Source of the DNA: Nitrospira sp.
Lineage (GTDB): Bacteria > Nitrospirota > Nitrospiria > Nitrospirales > Nitrospiraceae
DNA: 60,047 bases
Reading direction: 5' to 3'
NCBI GenBank assembly: GCA_019636815.1
Contig: JAHBWT010000013.1
Coordinates: forward strand, 1-60,047
A program made the translations under genes and the position numbers. Shown piece by piece: positions 27,086 to 34,751 of the stretch. How positions within the stretch are numbered: the first letter of the stretch is position 1; each line of letters begins with the position of its first letter. The notes beneath the pieces were generated by a model, which made no database searches, had not been told where the DNA came from, and worked only from the letters and a program-made list of their open reading frames with translations.

Positions 27086-27694
27086 TTACCCCCTTGAAAG
27101 TTCCTTAAGGCCTTCGCGAATGAGCTCTTTCAACGCCAGAGAGCCTGCCGTGGCCTTCATCACACGATGCAAGGCCTCTTTGGCATCCTGCGCGCGATAG
27201 CCTAAGTTTATCAGAGCGGAAAGCGCGTCCTCATAGGGCCCATCCGCATCAGATGCCTCTGCAGCGGCGGCCTGAGGGTAGATACCGTGAATCCTGTCAA
27301 CCTTGTCCTTCAGTTCCAGCGCAATGCGACCGGCCGATTTCCTCCCGATACCAGGAACAGTAGCAAGCTTGTCGACGTCCTCAGTTCGAATGGCATGAAC
27401 CAAATCTGCGATCGGCAAACTGGAAAGCACGCTCAGGGCGAGTTTTGGGCCGATGCCCGACACGCTGGTCAGCAACAAAAACGACTCCTTTTCACTTTGC
27501 GAGAGAAAGCCGAACAGCTGGATCGTATCCTCACGAAGATGCGTATGAATATTCAGGGCGGTGACGTCGTCGAGGTTCGGGAGGGCGTAATAGGTGCTGA
27601 GTGGAATATGCACTTCGTACCCGACCCCCTGCACATCGAGTGTGAGGTGGGTGGGTGCCTTGAATGCCAACCGCCCCGTGAGAAAGGCGATCAT
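27086..27694 (-). CDS. ruvA: Holliday junction DNA helicase subunit RuvA
   Basis: Tetrameric protein that binds four-way DNA junctions and loads RuvB. The 202 residues show the N-terminal OB fold (MIAFLTGRLAF...VQGVGYEVHIP), two helix-hairpin-helix motifs (VSGIGPKLALSVLSS and VPGIGRKSAGRIALEL) and the C-terminal RuvB-binding domain (DALSALINLGYRAQDAKEAL). yebC lies 48 bases upstream on the same strand; the ruvC gene usually found between yebC and ruvA is absent. Confidence 0.97.
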   Translation of the reverse strand: MIAFLTGRLAFKAPTHLTLDVQGVGYEVHIPLSTYYALPNLDDVTALNIHTHLREDTIQLFGFLSQSEKESFLLLTSVSGIGPKLALSVLSSLPIADLVHAIRTEDVDKLATVPGIGRKSAGRIALELKDKVDRIHGIYPQAAAAEASDADGPYEDALSALINLGYRAQDAKEALHRVMKATAGSLALKELIREGLKELSRG

Positions 27695-27742
27695 GTCGTC
27701 TGGTTATCCGAGTGACATTACGATGTTGGTTGACCGACCTCG

Positions 27743-28501
27743 CTACCCTGCTGTCGTCGCAGCCACTTTCTCCATGACTTCGTCAGGGATATCGAAATTC
27801 GCGTGGACCTTCTGCACATCGTCGTGCTCATCCAAGATTTCCATGAGCTTGAGCATTTGCTCAGCAGATTTTTCGTCCAGACGGATCGTGTTCTGCGGGA
27901 TGAAGGTAATTTCGGCCAGAGCTGTGTCGATGTTGCTATCCACTAAAGCTTTCTTCACTGCCTCGAAATCTTGAGGACTGGTGAGCACCTCATAACTCTT
28001 CTCACCGACCTTCACATCCTCTGCCCCAGCGTCGAGAGCCAGCGAAAGAAGGGTATCTTCATCGACCTTCCTCTTTTCAATCGCGACAAGTCCCTTCTTA
28101 TGGAACTGCCAAGCGACGGCACCCGCTTCAGACATATTGCCGTGATTTTTCGTGAGAAGACTGCGAATTTCCGCGACGGTCCGGTTCCGGTTGTCGCTCG
28201 TAATCTCGAGAAGTAGTGCAGTCCCTCCAGGACCATAGCCTTCTAAAGCAAACTCCTCATAGTTCACGCCAGGAAGCTCGCCCGTCCCACGCTGGACGGC
28301 TTTCTTCATCGTGTCGCCCGGCATGTTGGCTTCTTTGGCCTTGGCGATCGCCAGACGCAATCGGGGATTCCCATCTGGGTCACCACCGGACCGAGCCGCA
28401 ATGGTGAGCTCTCGGATAATTCGCGTAAAGATTTTCCCGCGCTTCGCGTCCTGGGCCCCTTTGTGCCGTTTGATCGTGGCCCAATGACTATGTCCACCCA
28501 T
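27743..28501 (-). CDS. yebC: YebC/PmpR family protein
   Basis: A 252-residue member of the YebC/TACO1 family. The N-terminus GGHSHWATIKRHKGAQDAKRGKIFTRI is diagnostic, as are NMPGDTMKKAVQRGTGEL and EGYGPGGTALLLEITSDNRNRT. Family members have been described as transcriptional regulators and, more recently, as factors that help ribosomes translate proline-rich stretches; sequence alone does not decide between these. It is the first gene of the block running to the ruv and aromatic genes. Confidence 0.95.
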   Translation of the reverse strand: MGGHSHWATIKRHKGAQDAKRGKIFTRIIRELTIAARSGGDPDGNPRLRLAIAKAKEANMPGDTMKKAVQRGTGELPGVNYEEFALEGYGPGGTALLLEITSDNRNRTVAEIRSLLTKNHGNMSEAGAVAWQFHKKGLVAIEKRKVDEDTLLSLALDAGAEDVKVGEKSYEVLTSPQDFEAVKKALVDSNIDTALAEITFIPQNTIRLDEKSAEQMLKLMEILDEHDDVQKVHANFDIPDEVMEKVAATTAG

Positions 28502-28638
28502 GTGTGTCCTCCTCTATCCGGCCTGACTCTCTCGGCCGGCTAGAGCTGCGTCGTGTGTCAAGAATCACGGAGAGTCTGTAGAGGTAGCACAGGCTTCGGA
28601 AGGGTGTCAAATGACACCTGGACATTGGCCACGGACCG

Positions 28639-29394
28639 TTATTCGGAATATACGAGAAGCAAAAGCCCAGAGAGAATGACGGAGCCTGCCCAAGCCACGT
28701 CGGCCCATTTCACAAACTGCCATGACGCGCCAGGCATCCATGATGCCATCGCCTTTGATAAGGCAGCACCGACAGCCACACTTCCCAACAAGGCATGGTG
28801 CAACTCAATCTTCGCAGTGGCAGGATGATCGCCATGTGAATGGACAAACAACAGCAGACCGGCGATCAGAGCTGAGAAAATCAATGGAGCCGCCCACGCC
28901 GGGTGGTGAAGCCTGCCCGTCCGACGAAATGCCTCAACAACGGCTATGAGTACGGCGAGTACCCCGTAGAACTTGTGCTCGACAATCTCCCGATCCTCCC
29001 CAAAAAACGACTCCATAAAGCTGAGGGTACCGATCGGCCATGCATCGTGGTCGCTCCAGATGAACAGATACACCCCCATGGTGCCGAGAGCAGCAGGCAG
29101 AACGAGACGGGTCCATAATGGGAGCGGGTACTGGAGCGCATTGCCTAACTCGGCAAGCCCCAAGAGGGTGTTGCAGAAACCAGCGAAGTGATGGTTAAAC
29201 TCCGAATAGGCCTTCCCTTCAGCTGATCCTTCCCAGCCTCCTGTGATATGTCCCATGTGATGATCATTCGTTGCTCTTGTTCCTTCCAAGACGCTCTGAT
29301 GACCAGGCTGAACTTCTGTTTGTTCTGCTGCCATCTCAGTGAACGGGATCATGACGACCAAGAGGACGGACAACAGAGAAAACCACAACTTCAT
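28639..29394 (-). CDS. His-rich polytopic membrane protein
   Basis: About 251 residues from the ATG at 29394, chosen because it gives a clean signal peptide (MKLWFSLLSVLLVVMIP...); a GTG at 29445 is an alternative. The mature protein has five to six hydrophobic spans. His-rich loops or helix ends recur: NDHHMGH, FNHHFAG, WSDHDAW, EHKFYG, HSHGDH and ELHHALLG. Such paired His residues in membrane helices suggest metal (copper) or haem binding, and CopD- or cytochrome-b-like roles are possible. The family is not recognised, so no activity is assigned. Confidence 0.75.
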   Translation of the reverse strand: MKLWFSLLSVLLVVMIPFTEMAAEQTEVQPGHQSVLEGTRATNDHHMGHITGGWEGSAEGKAYSEFNHHFAGFCNTLLGLAELGNALQYPLPLWTRLVLPAALGTMGVYLFIWSDHDAWPIGTLSFMESFFGEDREIVEHKFYGVLAVLIAVVEAFRRTGRLHHPAWAAPLIFSALIAGLLLFVHSHGDHPATAKIELHHALLGSVAVGAALSKAMASWMPGASWQFVKWADVAWAGSVILSGLLLLVYSE

Positions 29395-29485
29395 ACGGAA
29401 GAACCGCCGAAGGGGGCGCAGGTAGAGTGACCGAGAGTACGCCACATATTCTTACAGGAATCGCTGCGCGACTGCCGCAGATCGT

Positions 29486-29519
29486 GAAAAAGCCCATCCA
29501 CCAGACGGCCGGATGGGCT
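29486..29519 (-). terminator. Rho-independent terminator of PCP_red gene
   Basis: On the minus strand a perfect 9-bp stem (AGCCCATCC / GGATGGGCT, 11-base loop) is followed directly by a run of T residues. It lies 33 bases after the stop of the PCP_red gene at 29553, and it separates that gene from the next minus-strand gene at 29394. Confidence 0.8.
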
Positions 29520-29552
29520 CTTCCATCGGACGGAAGCTATAATTTCACTCTC

Positions 29553-30284
29553 TTACATGAATTTCATGAACTTGTCTTTGGCCTCATCCATCACTTGCGC
29601 CGTGATGGTCGAAACTCCGCGTTCTTTGGCCAGGCGTTCGATTTCTTTGCGGGCCATCGGGCGAATGAAATCTGGAATATTGTCAAGCCGTTGTTCCGCC
29701 TCCCGCGACCAGGTCATGCCATCGGGCGAATAGTTCTTGGAATCGTCCATCACTTGCAGCGTGATCGTCTTGAATCCGTTATTGCGCGCATACGCCTCCA
29801 CGCTGCTCTGGACCATCGGTTTGACGAAGGCCGGAAGCCGATCGAGCTTTTCCTTCGCGTCCGGCGTCCAGGCAAACTCGGACGGGGAAGATCCGCCGTT
29901 GGCCGGCTTCCCTGAATTGGTCATGCCCATCTCGGCGACCATAGCCGAAAAGGGACACCCACTCGTTTTTTCCTGCGCCTTGGCCGGTGAGGCAGCAGCG
30001 GCGGAAACAGCAGGCTCAGGGGCCGCTTGCTTATTCAGAGCCGGAGCAGTTTGGCCATTTCCTCCTAACGCCCGCAAGCTTTCCATAGAGGCAGCAGGCG
30101 CGGCCTTCGCGCCCAGCTTCAAGCCTAAAGAATTCATCATGTTTGTCTCACCGGCATTCGTCACCATCGAAAACCTGGCGTTGCAGGACGGGCACGCGAA
30201 AAAGACCCCAAGGGATCCTTCCTCAGGTTTTTCGACCTTTTCGAGACTCATATAGGTTTCGCAGTTGAGGCATACAAATTTCAT
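29553..30284 (-). CDS. Zinc-ribbon protein with two PCP_red domains
   Basis: About 243 residues from the ATG at 30284, which has CAGGAG upstream. The N-terminus is a zinc ribbon (FVCLNCETYM and ACPSCNARF). A Met- and Ala/Pro-rich linker follows, then a Cys in SGCPFSAMVAEMG. Two PCP_red domains end the protein: FAWTPDAKEKLDRLPAFVKP and MTWSREAEQRLDNIPDFIRP, each followed by E-x2-A/L-A and a ..TITxQVMD segment. This is a smaller relative of the four-domain protein at 14554, with a metal-binding head. The function is unknown; an interaction or cofactor-linked role is inference. Confidence 0.82.
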   Translation of the reverse strand: MKFVCLNCETYMSLEKVEKPEEGSLGVFFACPSCNARFSMVTNAGETNMMNSLGLKLGAKAAPAASMESLRALGGNGQTAPALNKQAAPEPAVSAAAASPAKAQEKTSGCPFSAMVAEMGMTNSGKPANGGSSPSEFAWTPDAKEKLDRLPAFVKPMVQSSVEAYARNNGFKTITLQVMDDSKNYSPDGMTWSREAEQRLDNIPDFIRPMARKEIERLAKERGVSTITAQVMDEAKDKFMKFM

Positions 30285-30386
30285 AAAGACTCCTGTTCCA
30301 GCGATTTGCGTGATCCGCGAGAATTTGTGAGAACTCACGCTATCACAAGGATTTTCGGGGAGTCAAACCGACCGAGAGTCGGAAGG

Positions 30387-30407
30387 CAAGGGAAATGATT
30401 TCCCTTG
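30387..30407. promoter_or_regulatory. Perfect palindrome upstream of PCP_red gene
   Basis: CAAGGGAAAT G ATTTCCCTTG: ten-base arms around one central base, 103 bases upstream of the zinc-ribbon/PCP_red start codon. It has the symmetry of a dimeric repressor site or a very tight hairpin. No binding protein can be named. Confidence 0.35.
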
Positions 30408-30443
30408 GCATTAGAAATTGGAAATGGCTGTGTGGCTGATGGC

Positions 30444-30503
30444 GGTCAACGTGAATTCCGTAGAACATCCCGTGATAGTGAACCGCTAAATCGGCCGGTG
30501 TAG
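30444..30503 (+). repeat. 60-bp direct repeat, left copy
   Basis: Begins GGTCAACG and ends GGTGTAG. It matches 34274-34333 in the same orientation at 55 of 60 positions, with GAATTCCGTAGAACATCC identical in both. The two copies bracket a 3.8-kb block of transposase, Rhs and IS sequence. Confidence 0.85.
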
Positions 30504-30544
30504 CTGACGTCTCCTCCTTTCGTGTCCCCCCCCAAAAAACGGGG

Positions 30545-31075
30545 ATGTTGACGAAAACCGATCCGCACGGACGACAACATCTCGCGTTGGTCATCGTCGA
30601 TCATGCTAGTCGTGCCTGCTTGTGTGTCCAACGACTGACGGACAAGTCCTCCTGGACGATCTGGCACTATCTGGTCACTACGTGTCGTCACTATGGGTAC
30701 CCGCGCGTGCTGCGCACCGACAACGAGGCCGTCTTCACGTCTTGACTGTTTGCGGCAGCACTGCGATGGGTGGGCATTCGCCTGCAACACAGCGAGCCGG
30801 GCTGCCCCTGGCAGAACGGCCGGGTCGAGCGGCTGATCGGAACCCTGAAACGGTTGTTGGTGCACCATGCGATCGACGATGCGGCATCGTGTGATCGAGC
30901 CTTGCAGCAGGTTCGAACCGTCTATAACCATCTCCGGCCGCATCAGCATCTGTACGGGCGCACGCCTGCCGAGATATGGGCCGGAGTCGATGTGTTCGCG
31001 CGTACTCGCAAGAATCGTCGCTGGCTGAGACGTTGGGAACGGCAATGGGACCAGGCCGTGCACGGTCCAGGGTAA
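30545..31075 (+). pseudogene. Integrase-core transposase fragment with nonsense codon
   Basis: The C-terminal part of an IS3/IS481-type transposase catalytic domain (rve fold). The frame shows VIVDHASRACL (first Asp), RTDNEAVFTS (second Asp) and PGCPWQNGRVERLIGTLKR (catalytic Glu), followed by HLRPHQHLYGRTPAEIW. A TGA at 30743-30745 interrupts it right after FTS, where Trp (TGG) would fit, so one base change explains the stop. No upstream helix-turn-helix part is present, so the gene is both 5'-truncated and stopped. It cannot encode an active transposase. Confidence 0.85.
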
Positions 31076-31368
31076 CAACCGGGAGCCCCCTGCACCGAAC
31101 GAAGGCCGTCTGCGCGGCGAACCGTCGTCGCGTGGATGAACTGTGCTCACCAAGAGAAAAACAGGGAGGATTTCAGAAAAAATGTTCATATAGGTGGTCG
31201 TGTGCTGTCGATTCGCGCCCGAAAACCTGGTCATGGCACCTGTTCCGCTCGCTCATTCATCAAAAAACTCTTCCCATTTGTAGTGCTACCCCATCGCGGA
31301 CACGCGGACGAGACAGCGATTTCATCACCACCGTGTATCCCTTGCGAGGGGTGAGGCTCATGAGTGTG
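31076..31368. other. Non-coding tail between transposase remnant and next gene
   Basis: 293 bases with no convincing gene on either strand. It is probably leftover element sequence downstream of the transposase remnant. No terminal inverted repeat was found. Confidence 0.4.
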
Positions 31369-31860
31369 TTAGCTTTTCTCTGTCCTTATTTTCGTTTCCT
31401 GCGATGATTTATCCTGACTAGCCTTCGTTGCCATTTTTTTCACCTTCTTCGTATAAAAGATTGCCGCAATCGATAAGAGTATGGCCAATGTACTCAGCAC
31501 CACCAGAAGTTCGCGTGATCTCTGAATCTGACCTGCATTCAAAATGATTACGCCCGCACCGACGCCCATGATAGTAAACAGAACGATCATAAGGCTCTGA
31601 ATAAGCATGAGATTGCGTGCCGGGGATTGATCAACATTACGAGTCGCACTCAGTGCGCTAAGCCTGGCTTGAATTTCAGGCGAACGCCACTTCCAAATTA
31701 CAACACTAAGCAGAAAGGCGAAGGCGATGGTGGAGATGATGGGGAGTCTTGGGCTCGTTCCCACACTGAACGGAATAATGCCGAATACCGCTCCGATGCT
31801 GATGATAAACGGGATGACAAATGGCAGCAGCCAAAGCAGAATGAGAATCCTTGGATTCAT
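31369..31860 (-). CDS. Four-TM protein, candidate Rhs immunity protein
   Basis: A 163-residue protein with four predicted membrane helices: residues ~6-27 (LILLWLLPFVIPFIISIGAVF), ~40-60, ~85-108 and ~118-138. The cytoplasmic tail is Lys/Ser rich (KKVKKMATKASQDKSSQETK). No family is recognised. It starts 10 bases after the stop of the Rhs C-terminal fragment on the same strand. That is where polymorphic-toxin immunity genes sit, and the Rhs tip upstream is itself rich in hydrophobic Ala/Gly helices. The immunity role is inferred from position only. Confidence 0.65.
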   Translation of the reverse strand: MNPRILILLWLLPFVIPFIISIGAVFGIIPFSVGTSPRLPIISTIAFAFLLSVVIWKWRSPEIQARLSALSATRNVDQSPARNLMLIQSLMIVLFTIMGVGAGVIILNAGQIQRSRELLVVLSTLAILLSIAAIFYTKKVKKMATKASQDKSSQETKIRTEKS

Positions 31861-31870
31861 TGTGCCTCAC

Positions 31871-32435
31871 TCACTGCTTACACTTCTTGCATCCGACGAT
31901 AGGTATCATGTTGAGCCCGGCATCAACCGCCATAACACCCAACATACCGTTGACTAGCGCTGCGCTTGCAGTAACTCCTGCCGCTGCCAATCCATGGAGA
32001 ATAAGATCGAATTCACCGGCAGTACTAATAGCCGTTAGTATTGTCCCAGTTGCAGTCGCTGGGATAGCTGCAGTTCCGATGAGCGTGACTCCTGCCGCTA
32101 TGGCCGCGATTCCCGCGGCTGTTCCCGCCAGTGCTCTACTATCTGCACTGGTCATTGGCGCATTGCTCGCAGTGGAGTTTGGTGTGAGAAACTGGGCCAG
32201 ATTTGCGTTAACGGTAACAGTGCCTGATGATGGTGAGAAGACATCAATTGGCCCTGTGCTCCCGAGTAGGCCAGAGGGATCGCGGAATCGCAACGGGTTT
32301 CCAAAGACATAGGCATACAAGTTCGCATCTCCGCCAAGAAATCCAATCGGATCTTCGGAGATAAAGCGCTGGAGCTTCGGCTGATAGTATCTCGCTCGAT
32401 AGTGGTACAGACCAGGGCTGTCAGCTTCTCGACTA
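31871..32435 (-). pseudogene. Rhs/YD-repeat gene, 3' fragment with variable C-terminus
   Basis: The conserved Rhs core end (LYHYRARYYQPKLQRFISEDPIG, then NLYAYVFGNPLRFRDPSG) is followed by about 130 residues of unique C-terminal sequence. That tip has Ala/Gly-rich hydrophobic stretches (ALAGTAAGIAAIAAGVTLIG, AAAGVTASAALVNGMLGV) and ends GCKKCKQ. In Rhs proteins this is the toxin position. It is separated from its 5' part by the IS at 32436-33248; removing the IS and one TA restores the frame exactly. Its core is therefore intact but it cannot be made as one protein now. Confidence 0.85.
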
Positions 32436-33248
32436 GGGTGTGTTAACACAAACGCAAGCCTTCGACGATCAACGCAAAATTGATGAACGCGATGAACATG
32501 ACATCGAGTTTTTCAAACCGCGAGAAGATGCGCCGAAATCCCTTGAGCCGGCGGAACAGCCGTTCGATCTCATTACGTCGCTTATACAGGACGCGATCGT
32601 ATTCCCAGGGAGCGCGTCGATTGTGCTTGGGGGGTACCACAGGAACATATCCTAACTCCAAGGCTCCTCGCCGCGTCTCATCGCCTTCATACGCTCGATC
32701 CATCAACAGGTGAATAGGACGCGACATTCTCCCCAAGCGGTGCAGCAACTTTCGTCCCTCGGGCGCATCGTGGACTTGGCCCGGCGACAGGCCAAACGCT
32801 AGGGCCGTTCGAGCATCCGCGGCAACCATATGAATCTTGGTGGTCCATCCGCCGCGAGACCGGCCAATGGCTTGCGGACCGTTTTTTTTAACGCTCCCGT
32901 CCCATCCGGATGGACTTTGACGATGGTACTGTCCAAGGCCACGGCTTCGATCTTGACCCGAGTGATCTGGGCCTGTTGCAACTGTGCAAAGACGCGATCC
33001 AGCACTCCGCTCTTCGACCAACGATTCATGCGAGTATAGATGGTGTGCCAGTTGCCGAACCGCTTGGGCAAACCGCGCCATTTGCACCCTTGCTCGGTGA
33101 CGTACAAGATGGCGTTCAGTACGTGCAGGTTGTCGAGCGTCACATTGCCGCGTGGTGTCGGCAAACATCGCTCGATTTGACGATACTGGGTGTCGGTGAT
33201 TTCCATGTCTGCAGTATCTCATAAACAACTAGTAGTGTTAACACGCCC
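32436..33248 (-). mobile_element. IS5-family (IS427-like) insertion sequence, 813 bp
   Basis: The ends are 14-bp inverted repeats, GGGTGTGTTAACAC at 32436-32449 and its near-complement (one mismatch) at 33235-33248. The element is flanked by TA on both sides (32434-32435 and 33249-33250), the expected target duplication of IS427-group elements. It carries two overlapping transposase frames joined by a slippery run. Both ends and all catalytic residues are intact, so it may still be active. It splits the Rhs gene. Confidence 0.9.
32443..33206 (-). CDS. IS5-family transposase, OrfA/OrfB by -1 frameshift
   Basis: OrfA (32799-33206) starts at the ATG at 33206 and encodes the N-terminal part (TDTQYRQIERCLPTPRGN, then GCKWRGLPKRFGNWHTIYTRMNRW), including the first catalytic Asp in VALDSTIVKVHPDG. 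OrfB, in the -1 frame, continues with IGRSRGGWTTKIHMVA, LLMDRAYEGDE (second Asp) and RRNEIERLFRRLKGFRRI (catalytic Glu) to the stop at 32443. The two join at a run of eight A residues (32882-32889), where slipping from TTA-AAA-AAA to AAA-AAA-AAC by -1 gives one fusion protein, as known for IS427-group elements. About 250 residues in total. Confidence 0.88.
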
Positions 33249-34050
33249 TAGTAAACTGGAAGGGGTTCACTGATGCTCCAAGTACCGTCGTCTTCCCGAA
33301 CGGTTCGTAAGTGTAAGTCGTTCCCGAACTGCCCTGCGCATCACTCAAGACAAGGCTACTGCTCAGCGCATCCGTATGGTAATGTTCGTTACCAGTGCCA
33401 CTTTGCCGAATGAACGGTTCATCGATGTTCAAACCTCGCAGGTAGTGCGCACCGACCGCCCCACCACCGATCTCAGCTACGATGTCATTGCCATCATAGA
33501 GGAAACTTGACGCGACACTGTTGATAGCCTTGTGTGTCCGTCGTCCGAGCGCATCATAAGTGAATGCAGCGGTCGTCCCTCCACTGATGCCCAGCAACCG
33601 ATTTCGGGCATCCCACTGATAGGTATTGACACCATCATTGGTGAGATTGCCATTCGCATCATAGGTCAGCGTGGCCCCAGCAAAGGACGTCTGTTCATTT
33701 GCCGCATCGTACGTCGCACTCGCCACCGCCGCCGGGAGCAGACTCGCACTGGCATTGCTTCTCGCCAGGCCGGTCCGATTCCCCGCCGCATCATAGGTGT
33801 ACGTCAACGCCTCAACAATCCCACTTGGTCCATTGTGCGTGATGCCAGTTAATCGAGACGCCAGATCATAGGCATAACTCGTCGTCGTGTTATTCGAGTA
33901 GCTCAGGCTTGTGCGGCGGTTCGCGTTGTCATACCCCAGCTGCGCAAACAATGCCCCTTGCTCGACGCGAGTTAACCGTGACGCCGCATCATACTGATAC
34001 GTCGTGGGCTGCTGACCATTCGCCGTCATCTGCATCCTTCGCGGGGAGAA
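33249..34050 (-). pseudogene. Rhs/YD-repeat gene, 5'-truncated part
   Basis: Consists of YD repeats: TTYQYDAASRLTRVEQG, TTSYAYDLASRLTGITH, TYTYDAAGNRTGLARS, TLTYDANGNLTNDG and YQWDARNRLLGI, ending YEPFGKTTVLGASVNPFQFT at the IS. Upstream of about 34050 the frame stays open to 34221, but the sequence no longer resembles Rhs. The N-terminal half and any secretion domain are therefore missing, and the Rhs gene is a truncated relic even without the IS. The break lies close to the 34274 repeat. Confidence 0.82.
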
Positions 34051-34273
34051 ACGGGGTCGGGAGTCGTTCTTTTCCGCTATCACGCGTAGACCATCGATGC
34101 TGGTCTTCCGTTCAATACTCGCCACCCGCCGCTCGGCCATCTTCGCCTCGAGTTCGCTATCGCCAACACGTCTGGCTCGCTCTCCCTTCGTTCCAACACC
34201 AGGCACGGCATGCCACACCATAGTTCCCCCGGATTCTTTCGTGTCATCGAGCCTGAGAAGACTACCGTACCAT

Positions 34274-34333
34274 GGTCAACGGGAATTCCGTAGAACATCC
34301 CGTGATAGTGAAACGCTGAATCGGGAGGTGTAG
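34274..34333 (+). repeat. 60-bp direct repeat, right copy
   Basis: The same-orientation partner of 30444-30503, with 5 mismatches in 60. On the minus strand both copies read through as FHYHGMFYGI..VD, so they may be coding relics of one ancestral gene or the edges of an old element. Confidence 0.85.
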
Positions 34334-34370
34334 AGACACGCAAGCAACTGTCTTTCCAGCGCTTGAGTGG

Positions 34371-34583
34371 CTATGGGCACATCCGCTGTGACCACCCTAG
34401 CACGGTCGATGATTGCGGTGTAGCACATGCTGCATTGCAGGATGAATCAAGAGAATAGCCACGGCGCTTCAGGCCCTCGATGATACCACTTATAGCAGCA
34501 CCACGATCCGTGGTGCCAATTAGGGCGACATCGCTATTCGCGGCGGCTCGGTTCGAAGCGATACCAGAAGAAGCGCTTGCATT
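34371..34583 (-). pseudogene. Possible coding remnant without start
   Basis: In the 418-base gap between the right repeat and the coiled-coil gene, the minus strand has an open frame of about 70 codons with protein-like composition (SSGIASNRAAANSDVALIG, then TDRGAAISGIIEGLKRRGY and SCNAACATPQSSTVLGW). No start codon with a ribosome site is seen. It may be the tail of a lost gene, perhaps related to the neighbouring Rhs material. The rest of the gap shows nothing recognisable. Confidence 0.25.
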
Positions 34584-34751
34584 TTACGGTTCACTAGGCC
34601 ACGATAGCAGTGCGGGTTAGAAGGATCGCAATTCCGTAAGTAATTCAAGAGTCATGTTGCCATAAGATTTCGGTGCTGGAGAAAACTACTCAATGTCTGA
34701 GTGATTTTTCGTGGTGGTAGTGGAGAGAACTTGCAGCGAAGAGGTTGATCC

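Noticed and set aside
30446..31234. Minus-strand 262-codon frame across the transposase remnant
   Set aside because: Antisense to the integrase-core fragment, whose DDE motifs are clear; the antisense product has no recognisable feature.
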